Assembly: GCA_948567375.1 (NCBI GenBank)
Contig: OX419755.1
Location: 79,874,218-79,938,217, forward strand
Direction: 5' to 3'
Origin: Lunularia cruciata
Taxonomy: Eukaryota; Streptophyta; Marchantiopsida; Lunulariales; Lunulariaceae
DNA length: 64,000 bases
Shown: positions 36,151 to 46,589 of the stretch, piece by piece
How the letters are laid out: each line of letters opens with the position of its first letter
Position numbering within the stretch: position 1 is the stretch's first letter
The notes under the pieces: model-generated
Seen by the model: only the letters and a program-made list of their open reading frames with translations
Databases searched by the model: none
Told to the model about the DNA's origin: nothing
Position numbers and translations under genes: made by a program

Positions 36151-37877
36151 CCCCACTAATGTGGAGATAAACTATGGTAAGTCACTTTTTTACGGGCTAT
36201 GCAAACCACAACATGACAGCGTCTCTTGCACCAGCAATTGTAATTTGTATAAACACAATTCCTCTATTCTCACCTCAGCTTCCATGGTTAACTTCACCTT
36301 CAATTCCACAATCACTCCTTCAAGTGAATTCTCCAATTGCTTTCTTTGTCATTCTTCTTCTATCACAACTTTGTTGAGTTTCAACTCCTCCTCATACTCC
36401 AGTGTGTGATCCTCCAATTCTTTCATGTATTGGTCAATCTTTGCTTCTAACATTTGCACCAAATCTCTTTGCCTTCCCTCTTCTTGATCCTACTTAACAA
36501 ATTCCCGTTGCCATGTTGTTGTCTTCTCTTGTACCTTATGGAAAAATGAATCAAGCTCTTCTTCCTTAAGCTTCCACTATTTCCTTGCCCTTTTCTTGTT
36601 CCGCCTTCACTTTGGCTTGGAACTTCTCCACCCAAAGTCTTTTGTACGTAACTTCCTTCACTTTCATTGCCAACTCCCTCCACTGCTTCTCAAACTTCTC
36701 TTGCAGATTCTTGCTGATCTTCTTTTGCAATGTTGCATCTACTCGCAAGATTTCTTGTTCTTCTTCTCCTCTACTCAAGTTCTCCTACAACTTCTGATTC
36801 TCAGTCTCTAATCTCTCCAACACTTGCAACATTGTCTGTATGTTGGGATGTCTATTTTGCATCTCCTCCTCCTTCTTCTCCATCTGCAATAATAGCGGAC
36901 ATACCACATCCTGAAGGTACTCTACTCCCTTGCATCTTTCTTCTTCTACTACCTTCTCTTTAGTGATTGTTGCAATTTGGATGCCTTCCTTTGGAGCCTA
37001 AGGTCTTAATACAAAGTCAGGATCTTAGAATTGTTAGTGACCCCTCATCCTCCAAACTCTCTTCATCATCCAGATTGATGATTGACCAGGCCACCTTTGC
37101 ACCTTCTCCTTTTGGTGTGTACTGCCTTAGCTCCGCCACCACTCCTTTTGCCTCAATTGCTAACTCGGCCATAATTTCTTCTTCCGCATCCTGCCACTCA
37201 ATTTCTTCTTATAGAGACATTTCCTTCTCTTGATCTTGTTGCACCTTGGGTTCACCCTGGCTCTCTTCACTAGACTCTTCACTTCGTAGGGTTAACTCCA
37301 CCTCTTCTTCCTACAATCCCTTTGATGCAGACTCTGCTTCTTCTTTGGATTTGACTTCCTTTGCATGTGCAATCCGCTGAACTTTCTTCCCTTCTCTCTG
37401 CACAATTCTTCTTAAGTTTTGGGGCTGCATTGGCAAGCTCTCCACCTTGGGTCCACCTTGGTAAGAGCACAACCATCTTCCAATCATGTCCCGTTCTTGC
37501 AGAGTGATCATCATTACTTCTCAATTGCCAAATGTACTGTTGCTCCTTGTCATTGGCTTCTTGTCATAGATTGGGATGGAAATGCAAGACAATATTCTTC
37601 TTCTCCTCATTTCTTAATAGGTTCAACCCAAGGTAGACGTGTGTTACGAAAGGCACGAAGTAATGTGGTGGGATCATCGTCCTCCAATTTAGCACCATTT
37701 GCCTTGTTTGTTGATAAAAGCACTTTGCCCAATTGATTGGTTTTTCCTACAAACATCTTGTGGAAGAACACTACCTCTTGCTTTGTCATGTAGGTGGTGT
37801 GCTTGGATTTGAACAAGGCCATCATTTTTCTTACAATGCTTTTTTGTACCGGGTCTTGATACATCTCCACCTTGTAC
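36150..37877 (-). mobile_element. Fossil K, part left of element J: coiled-coil coding remnant
   Basis: Minus-strand open stretches are rich in Lys and Glu with helical, coiled-coil-like character (about 36450-36780; LQKKISKNLQEKFEKQWREL). A more globular stretch near 37600-37880 contains KVEMYQDPV and FHKMFVGKTNQLGK. The reading on the minus strand is cut by the insertion of J at 37878 and resumes at 45714. No enzyme domain was seen. It may be an upstream ORF of the same element as L or a separate non-autonomous element. It is broken in several places. Confidence 0.45.
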
Positions 37878-38570
37878 TGTAACACCCATATGTGCATGTG
37901 TGTGGTATTGTGATATTTAACTTGGTATTACAAGTACATAAGAGATATTATTTATATAGAGATAAATGATGGTTCTATATTATTCATGGTTAGCTAAAGT
38001 TAGTCATAGCTTAAGATAGAGGAGACCTTACTTTAGAGGAAGTAGAAAAGATAAGCACCACTATTTTGGATTTTAGTGTGTTGACTTGGTATTATTCCTA
38101 GGTGTTTGGCTTTGAGGAAAGAGTTGAGAACTCTTGGGCCCGCAAGCCTTTTTGTTTTGGATTCTTCTTTAGTCCAAGGATAGCCCATGTGAAGGAATCC
38201 TTGACTTAGTGGTTGGGTCAAGATAAGACCACACGCTTAGGGGAATATGCCCATGTGAATGGATATTCCTTTCTACTTTTTGACTTTACTTGACTTTTAG
38301 TCTAGTAACTTGAGTTACTACGGTAATAAGTAACTTTGGTACGTAACTATTTCACAAGTATATAAACAAGGGGTGAGGAGGTACTCATCATCCTTTCATT
38401 TGCAACTATCTCTCTCTCATTGAGTTCTCTAGTGAGCAATGTCTTGAGTCTTGGAGTGTTAGCCTTGGAGGAGTATGATGGAGTTCGGGTTCCTTGCCTT
38501 CTTAGTCCATGGTGCGCTACCATAATAGCCATCAGAGGTTCATCCTAAGTGAGAGACAAGCCGGCTCACA
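37878..38570 (+). repeat. 5' LTR of element J
   Basis: Starts TGTAACACCC and ends CCGGCTCACA. A TATA-like stretch, TATATAAACAAGGGG, lies near 38359-38373, with a CTCTCTCTCA pyrimidine stretch about 40 bp downstream. Confidence 0.95.
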
Positions 38571-39429
38571 TTTTTGGTTCCATTGTCGGGACCTCTCTAG
38601 AAGGCAAGATAATGTTCCGCGTTCAATTCTATATTAGGCAGAAGGAGGCTATGAGAGCTCACTTGGAGAGAACATTAGGAGAGGAGAGGGCTGAACTTAT
38701 GTTAGAGAACCAAGATCCATTTGTATACCCTGTAGTTCATTATGATGTCTTTGAGGTGATTTTGTACATCTTGTACACATGAGAGGAATTGGAGAGATTG
38801 TGAGAGGTGGATTGCAGATTTTGGGGATTAAGGTGATTTTGCGCAAAATATCAAGTTTGAGATCTGGACTTGAGATTTCTACACATGATAGCTTGGATTA
38901 TCTTTTAGTTAGCACACTTGAAATTATTGTGAGAGCTTCTATGCGCACTGGACTAGAATTTTTGAAAGTTGATAGGGTAAAGTGCTCCTACAACTGCATG
39001 CTCTCTGGAAAATTGTACAGAGTCTGCCATTTCTTCAATTTTTAGTGAATTGTCCTGAAAATTTCCAAGAAAATTCAGTGCATTGTATCCTACATGCTGC
39101 GACAAAAATTAGAGAGAGATCATTCTTGCGCAGGGAGTAATGAGTTTTTGAAGTGAAGGGGGTGGTTTTCAGACCAAATCTGAAATATGGGTGCTGAATA
39201 GAAAAATGGCTAGGCCAAATGGCTTGATGAAAAGATCTGAAATTTTGCAAGGAGGGATTCACTAGAGTTGTGATCAGGTGTGAAAAATTTCAGAGGACTA
39301 TGACATAGTGGTTGGGATATTTGAGTGACATTGTGAGGAAGGGTCAATTCTGCAGAGTGGAGATCTCATGCATGAGGAGTTTGAGATCAACAAAAAGCAT
39401 GTTTTAGTGTTTAGATTCATCTTGGGAAC

Positions 39430-39903
39430 ATGGAGGGTCATCAAGAGTGGAAATTGAGATTATGCAAGGTTCCCCAAGGGTTTGAGGTGATTGTAGGGGT
39501 GGATTTGAGGAAAAGAGAGTTTACAAAAGATTTTGAAGAGAGTGTTGAGAGGATTCAAAAACCTACACCACTTGGAGGAAAGAGTGAGTCTAAGTGTTTT
39601 CTATGTGGAGAGAAGGGACATAAGGCAAGTTCATGTCCATTGACCTTTGAGAGCAAGAGATTGAGGGAAAAGAGAGGCTTACTTGACTTGGGTTTGCATG
39701 TTGGACCTTCTTCACCAAGATTAGGAGGGAGGAGATCTAAGACCAAGGAGTTATGTGAGATTTGTGGAGTGGAAGGACTTCCAAAAGGACATGAGTGTAG
39801 TGGAGTAAAAGCACTTTTGGAGACTTTGGTGAAGGATCTTGGAGAGAGCCTTATTACAGCTACAGAAATACTACCACCTTCATTAGCTAGTTCTCAAGAT
39901 TAG
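39430..39903 (+). mobile_element. Extra ORF upstream of gag in element J, two Cys/His clusters
   Basis: An open frame of 157 codons lies between the 5' LTR and gag. It has a CCHC knuckle CFLCGEKGHKASSC around residues 57-70 and a second cluster CEICGVEGLPKGHEC around residues 106-120. The first half is basic. Gag, with its own CCHC knuckle, follows separately. Some plant Ty3/gypsy groups (Ogre/Tat) carry an ORF before gag, but I do not recognise this one as homologous to theirs. A nucleic-acid-binding role is inferred only from the Cys/His spacing. Confidence 0.7.
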
Positions 39904-40141
39904 TGATGGAGATAATCTTTCAACTTATGGATAAACTATCCATGAGAGTTAGATTAATATGCACTCTAGGATTTGATGTTGCTATAGAAATCTTGAAGCA
40001 ACCTGAACCTTTTGTGTTTGCTAGAGTGGATTATTCTCAGATGGTGTTAGTCATGTATATACTTTATTAGTAATAGAGTGAGAGAAAAGAAAAAAAAAGA
40101 AAAAAAAATTTGAGAGAAAAGAAAGATAGTGAGGGGTTAAG

Positions 40142-41100
40142 ATGGGGAAACTTCCGGTTTTCTTTGGCAAGGATGGAGAAGATGTGGAGGCCTTTGTGAG
40201 AGACTTCAAGAGACCTTGCATAGGAAACAATGAGAGGAGGAAGAATGAGTGGGCCTTATTATTACCAGATTTCTTTGAGGATGCAGCACTTACATGGTAT
40301 GAGTCAAAATACCAAAAGAGAGAGAGGAGAGATGGGGAAGAGGAGTCTTGGGAGACTTTGACTTCAGCACTCATTGAGAACTTTCTTCCTGATGAGAGTT
40401 ATGAGAGATTGATGAGCGAGGTTACATTTCTCAAGCAAGGAGATGGAGAGAAAGTGAGAGTCTATGTGGAAAGAGTGGAAAAGTTGGAGTCCAGATTTTG
40501 CATAGTGTTGAGGAAGGGTGGGGATGATGTGGAGACTACAATGATTGGCATAGGGGCCATGCTCACCAAGAATTTTTTGGGAGGGTTGAGACCACAAATT
40601 AGAAGCAAGGTGAGATATGAGAAACCTTCTTCCAAGGTTGAAGCTATCAAGATCGCAATTCGTATGGAGGAGAGTTTGGACGATGGAGAGTGATTTGGTG
40701 GTGAAGGAGGTTGTGCATCCTCCTCAAGGCTACAAGTATGGTGGAACTTTTGATACTTTGGTGACAAGGGTTGCACCACAAGTAGTAGTTGCTCCAATTC
40801 TTGCACCTCCACCAAAAGATCCACTCCAAACCATCACAGAACAACTTGCGGATCTCAAGATCAATGTGGTGCAACTATGGGAGAAGAGAGAGGTGGATAA
40901 GAATGTAGGGAGAGGGCCTAGGAGTTATGGAAACTATCCATATAGAGGAGGCCAACCAGCCAACAATTTCAATGATAGAAATTGTTTTGGTTGTGGAGGA
41001 AGAGGCCATATCCAAAGGAATTGCCCAAATTCCACTTACCATGGAGGAAGGGGTTATGAGGGAGCCAATAGAGGGAAAGAGAGAGGTAGTGAAACCCAAG
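40142..41100 (+). mobile_element. gag region of element J
   Basis: A retrotransposon gag domain (FFGKDGEDVEAFVRDF, WYESKYQKR, ENFLPDESYERLMSE) is followed by a basic, Gly-rich region with a CCHC knuckle CFGCGGRGHIQRNC near 40983-41024. Confidence 0.88.
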
Positions 41101-41559
41101 TGGCTCCTAATCCCAACAAAGGTAAGGAGATAGCATCCATAGATGTGGTTGAGAGCAAGTATGAGAAGGGAGAGTGCTCAAACCCCAAGGGTCTTAATTT
41201 GGAGCTTTTGGCACAAGAGAAGAAGAGAGCTTGTTTTGCAGAGGATGTTCACTCTTCTCAAGAATTTACTTCAAGCAAGGATACTCCTATGTCTACTAGG
41301 AGCACTTGCACCTCAACACCATCAACAACAAAGTCTCCAAGGAAGAAGTTGGGAATGGAGGATTTCTTGATTTCAAAGCAACAATGGAACTACAATGTGT
41401 TGGAGGATGTTGGTAGTCACAAAGCTAACATCACAGTATGCCAATTGATTGCTTTGAACCCTACCTTGAGAAAGGAGCTTAGAGGTGGTTTGAGTTCTAA
41501 AAGGAGCAAGAAGAAGAAGAAGGTAAAAGTTCCAATATCAATGGGGGTGGTGGATGCCA

Positions 41560-41890
41560 AGCCAGGACCATGGGAGGCTTGTGAATATGCCTCCAAGATT
41601 GATGTGAGAGTGAATGGTCACAACATCAAGGATGCATTGGTTGATGGAGGATCAGCAGTGAATGCCATATCAGAAAGGTTGATGAAGAAGTTGGGTATGA
41701 TACCCTCAAGACCTTCAACATTTGTGGTGAGCATGGCAAACAAGCAACAAGTTTGACCAGTAGGAGTGATGGATAAGGTGGTAGTTTCAGTTATGGGAGT
41801 TCAAAATCTCATGACTTTCCAAGTCTTGAAGGATTCAAGCTATGACTTACTTCTTGGGAGGCCATGGTTGAGAGCAACATGTACAACTGA
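41560..41890 (+). mobile_element. Protease region of element J
   Basis: An aspartic-protease-like block, DALVDGGSAVNAIS, near 41632-41673 is followed about 50 codons later by the typical DLLLGRPWL end motif near 41847. Confidence 0.85.
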
Positions 41891-42299
41891 TCAATGGCAC
41901 AAAGGGTACTTGAGGATTGGGCCATCAAACCATAGAGTCACAGTTCTTGTGACTAACACCACCAACACTTCACATTCAGATACACCATCTTCTGATTATT
42001 GGGAATCAGATTCTGAAGAAGGAGCTTCTGGTGTGGACACAAGCATGGAGGAAGAGACTTCCACAAAGGAGGATGAATCTGAATTTGATTCAGATGTGTA
42101 TCCCTTGTGTGCTATAGATTTTGCACCTAAGCCAGAGGTTTTGAAGGACCCAGACAAATCACCATTGACACTTGAGGAGGTAGAGAGAAGGTTAGCTACC
42201 CTCAAGTATGGCCCAAATGCTACCAAGGAGGAGAAGGTGAGATTTGAGGAGATTTTCCACAAGTTCATCCATGTGTTTGCTTTTAGTTACAAGGATTTG

Positions 42300-43090
42300 A
42301 AGGAAGTCACCTTGGAGGAGTACAAGATAGAGGTGGAGTCACATGCAAGACCAATCCGCCAAAAGCAACATCGCATTAGCCCACCAATATCTTTGGTTGT
42401 GAAGGAGGAGATTGATAAGCTCAAGGAGGCTGGATTTATCTTTGAGGTGGAGAATTCAGAATGGGTGTCTCCAATTGTCATTGTGAAGAAAAAGAATGGC
42501 AAGCTTCAGGTATGTGTGGATTACAAGAAGCTTAATGCTGTTACCAAGAAGGACTACTACCCATTGCCATTCATTGATGAGATCTTGGAGGAGGTTGCAA
42601 GTCATGAGAGGTATAGTTTTGGAGATGGTTATAGTGGATACAACCAAATCAAGATTGCATTAGAGCATCAACAACTCACCACATTCACCACACCTTGGGG
42701 AACTTACGCTTTCAAGGTCATGCCTTTTGGGCTTTGCAATGCTCCATCCACATTCCAACGGTTCATGAACAAGGTATTTGAACCTTTCATTGGGAAATTT
42801 GTGAGAGACTTCATTGATGACTTTTGTGTCTATGGGAGCAAGGAGGAGCACTTTGAGCACCTAATCAAAGTCTTGCAATGCTTGGATGAGGCAAATGCAT
42901 CACTCAACCCAGAGAAGTGCATTTTTGGATGTGAAGAAGGTCTACTTTTGGGGCACATCATCTCCAAGGATGGAATAGCAGTTGATCCTGAGAAGGTGAG
43001 GAAAATCTCAGACCTTCCATTCCCTTCAAGCTTGACAAAGTTATGCCAATTCTTGGGGATGGTTGGGTACTATAGGAGGTTCATCTTCTC
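42300..43090 (+). mobile_element. Reverse transcriptase region of element J
   Basis: Motifs in order: WVSPIVIVKKKNGKLQVCVD, YPLPFIDEILEEV, MPFGLCNAPSTFQRFMN, FIDDFCVYG (catalytic DD pair present), HIISKDGIAVDPEKV and FLGMVGYYRRFI. Confidence 0.93.
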
Positions 43091-43189
43091 ATTTTCCAAC
43101 AAGGCTTATGCATTGACCATCTACATGAAGAAGGGTGTAGATTACATGGTGATTTTGGAAGACAAGGAGGATCTCAAAGCTTTTGAGGA

Positions 43190-43620
43190 GCTCAAGCAAT
43201 CCCTTGTTGTAGCTCCAATTCTTGCTAAACCTGATTGGAGTAAGCCTTTCATCCTCTACACTGATGCTTCTAATGTAGCTATAGGATGCACTCTTAGTCA
43301 ATTAGACCAAGATGGGCATGATCATCCAATAGCTTATGCTAGTAGGCAGATGGTTTCAGCATAGAAGAACTACTTTGTCACGGAGAGAGAAGGGTTGGCA
43401 ATGATCTTTGATCTCAAGAAGTTTAGACACTACTTGATTGGAGGGAAAGCCACAATTGTAACGGATCACAAGGCTTTGAAGTACATCTTCAACAAGCCTA
43501 ATGTTGAAGGGAGACTAGCAAGGTGGATGATACTCTTGTTTGAGTATGACTACACAATTGAGGATAGGACAGGAAAGAAACATGCAAATGCTGATTTGTT
43601 ATCTAGAGCCTATGATCATG
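43190..43620 (+). mobile_element. RNase H region of element J
   Basis: PFILYTDASNVAIGCTLSQ, the EREGLAMIFDLKKFRHYLIG region, VTDHKALKYIF and HANADLLSRA follow in the usual order. No second (archaeal-type) RNase H was seen after it. Confidence 0.9.
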
Positions 43621-43849
43621 ATGGAGATGAGCTAGTGGATGATTCCTTCCCGGATGAGGAGCTCATGACAATCTCAGTCACTCAAGAGATTCCAATGGAG
43701 TACAAGGAGATTGTGGATTTTGTGACAAGAGGTAACTATCCAGAAGGGATGCATGCTAGGGAGAGGAAGGCCCTTGCAGCAAGATCTAGACCTTACACAA
43801 TGGTGGAGGATATTCTTTTTCACCAAGGAGCAGATGGTCTACTTCGAAG

Positions 43850-44970
43850 AGCAGTGGGTAAGGAAGAGTCTATCCTACTCATAAAGGAGTTTCATGAAGG
43901 TTTAGTATGTGGAGGACACTTTGCAGGAAAGGTGACTGACTGCTTTCAAGATTCTAGATGCAGGTTACCATTGGAGAGGGATTTTCAAGGATTGTCTTGA
44001 TGATTGCAAAACTTGTCATGTTTGTCAAGCTTTTGCTAGAAAGTCTACATCCACTCCACCACTTAGATCAATTCCATTGCTAGGACCTTTTGAGAAGTGG
44101 GGAATTGATTTTGTAGGACCTCTCAATAGAACCCCAAGGAACAATTGGTACATTATGGTAGTTACTGATTACCTTACCAAGTGGGTTGAGGCTAGACCAT
44201 TGAGAGACAAGAATGAAGATGAAATGGGTAGATTTCTTTATGAACGCATTATCACTAGGTTTGGATGCCCTTTGGAGTTGGTTTTTGATAGAGGAGGAGA
44301 GTTTACAAGAAGCATTACTACAACCATGCTACGACATTTCTCTATCACACATAGAGTAACTACATCCTATAAGCCAAATTCCAATGGCTTGGCAGAGAGA
44401 ACCAATCAGACCTTGTGCATGATGTTGGCCAAAGATGCAGAAATGGAGTGGGCTAAACATCATTGGGACAAGAGGATTCATGCAGTTTTATGGGAGTATA
44501 GGACAACCATGAAGACTTCCACCGGATATTCTCCATTTCAATTGGTATATGGTATTGAGTCTACCTCCTTATTCACTTTGATCTTCCTACCTTCCAAAGC
44601 ATTCATAGGAGATTGAAGAAAGCACAAGGAGGTGATGCAGAGAAGTCAAGGAAAGATCAACTCATGGAGTTGGAAGAGGCAAGAGCAGTTGTTATGGTTT
44701 GAGTGGAGCAAGCCCAAAGGAAACAAAAGGAGAGCAATGACAAGAGGCAAGGCAAGAAGAAGGTGGAGAATTTCAAAGAAGGTGATTGGGTAATGTTGTT
44801 TGATTCCATTCGATTCAAGAGAGTGCAAAAGAAGTTTTTGCCTAAGTACTTTGGACCTTTCATAGTGTAGAAGGTGTGGGGCAATTACACCTATGATCTC
44901 AAGGAGTTGGGAGGAAGACACTTTGATAGAATCAACCATGATAAGTTGAAGATGTACCATAGAAGGTAGA
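43850..44970 (+). mobile_element. Integrase region of element J
   Basis: The zinc-binding part lies near 43850-44040 (EFHEGLVCGGHFAGK, CKTCHVCQ). The core lies near 44080-44560 (WGIDFVGPLNR, VVTDYLTKWVEARPL, LAERTNQTL, TGYSPFQLVYG), and a C-terminal GDWVMLFDS-type stretch lies near 44780. No chromodomain was recognised. Confidence 0.88.
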
Positions 44971-45017
44971 GAGACCTTCACTTTGAGGACAAAGTGAAAA
45001 CTTAGTCCGGGGGTAAA

Positions 45018-45709
45018 TGTAACACCCATATGTGCATGTGTGTGGTATTGTGATATTTAACTTGGTATTACAAGTACTTAAGAGATATTATTTATATAGA
45101 GATAAAGGATGGTTCTATATTAGTCATGGTTAGCTAAATTTAGTCATAGCTAAGATAGAGGAGACCTTACTTTAGAGGAAGTAGAAAAGATGAGCACCAC
45201 TATTTTGGATTTTAGTGTGTTGACTTGGTATTATTCCTAGGTGTTTGGCTTTGAGGAAAGAGTTGAGAACTCTTGGGCCCGCAAGCCTTTTTGTTTTGGA
45301 TTCTTCTTTAGTCCAAGGATAGCCCATGTGAAGGAATCCTTGACTTAGTGGTTGGGTCAAGATAAGACCACACGCTTAGGGGAATATGCCCATGTGAATG
45401 GATATTCCTTTCTACTTTTTGACTTTACTTGACTTTTAGTCTAGTAACTTGAGTTACTACGGTAATTAGTAACTTTGGTACGTAACTATTTCACAAGTAT
45501 ATAAGCAAGGGGTGAGGAGGTACTCATCATCCTTTCATTTGCAACTATCTCTCTCTCATTGAGTTCTCTAGTGAGCAATGTCTTGAGTCTTGGAGTGTTA
45601 GCCTTGGAGGAGTATGATGGAGTTTGGGTTCCTTGCCTTCTTAGTCCATGGTGCGCTACCATAATAGCCATCAAAGGTTCATCCTAAGTGAGAGACAGGC
45701 CGGCTCACG
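45018..45709 (+). repeat. 3' LTR of element J
   Basis: Nearly identical to 37878-38570, with about 10 substitutions and one 1-bp indel. Preceded by the polypurine stretch. Confidence 0.95.
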
Positions 45710-45713
45710 GTAC

Positions 45714-46500
45714 CTATTCTTCATATGCTTCGAGGTGAAAAAATCTCTGATCTCTTGGGTTTCTTTTGCTACTTATCCCTTCCACAAGAACGTAGCCCCA
45801 TGCTCTTCTCCACTCTCTCTTCCTAACACCAACCTCAAATCTGGCTTTGTCCATTGAGCTGGATTGCCTCTCTTCCCCACTGTTACCGGTCCATCTATAG
45901 ATTTACTGGCCGTGATTTCTACCATGAAATTTGGAAAACTTAGGTTCCAATTTCATGCAAGGAAAGTAATGCAAAGTTTACTAAGAACTTTGATGCGAGC
46001 CATCACATCTAACCTCCTAATCACTGGGTTTCTCGTTGCAAGTGTAGGGTTCCTCATTCCTATCATTCTACTCTCCTTCATGATGTGCTTCTGCAAGACA
46101 ATTCTCTTGTCCTTTGGACGTGCAACTCTTAATTCCTTTGAATTCTTTGCAACTTCACTCACTACCACTCCTCTTCCATGGTCTCCCTTTGGATGACTCC
46201 GCAAAGGCAAAGGAAATTCACTTGTCATTTGTCTCATTCTTGGATTTGAAACCTAACTTTATAGTTTGATGTTTCTCAGTCATTCCTTGAAAGATTGTCC
46301 ACCGAGAAATCACACTTCTACATGCACTTCTCCTATCACTATCAATTTCTCCTGCTCGTGCCTTTGCCATTTTTTTGTGTGCAATACCATTCTTGAATTT
46401 CCAACCCAAAGGAAATCTATTACTTTGTCTTTGCATTGGGTTGATCACCTTGAGGTGAAGTCTCCTTACTTCGGATTAAAATCTAACAGATCCAATCCAA
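45714..46500 (-). mobile_element. Fossil K, part right of element J
   Basis: The minus-strand coding-like stretch near 45950-46450 (MRQMTSEFPLPLRSHPKGD, NPVIRRLDVMARIKVLSKL) runs toward the J insertion site, and the same strand resumes left of J. The product is not recognised. Confidence 0.4.
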
Positions 46501-46589
46501 GTACTTTGCATTTGACACAAATCACTTTTCTTTGGGTTACAAAGCAAAGATACACTTCTTCTCTTTCCAATACTATTTGGGTTCAATAT

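Larger units (their letters stand above)
37878..45709 (+). mobile_element. Element J: nearly whole Ty3/gypsy LTR retrotransposon
   Basis: The 7.8-kb plus-strand element has LTRs of 693 and 692 bp. A GTAC target duplication (37874-37877 and 45710-45713) flanks it. There is a PBS-like TGGTTCCATTGTCGGG at 38575 (resembling the tRNA-Asp type used by some plant gypsy groups) and a polypurine stretch GTCCGGGGGTAAA just before the 3' LTR. Between them lie an extra ORF, gag, protease, RT, RNase H and integrase in Ty3/gypsy order. The LTRs differ at about 11 positions (about 1.6 percent), which is about 0.6 million years at 1.3e-8 per site per year or a few million at gymnosperm-like rates. It is inserted in fossil K. 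It looks nearly whole, with about half a dozen breaks. Confidence 0.93.
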
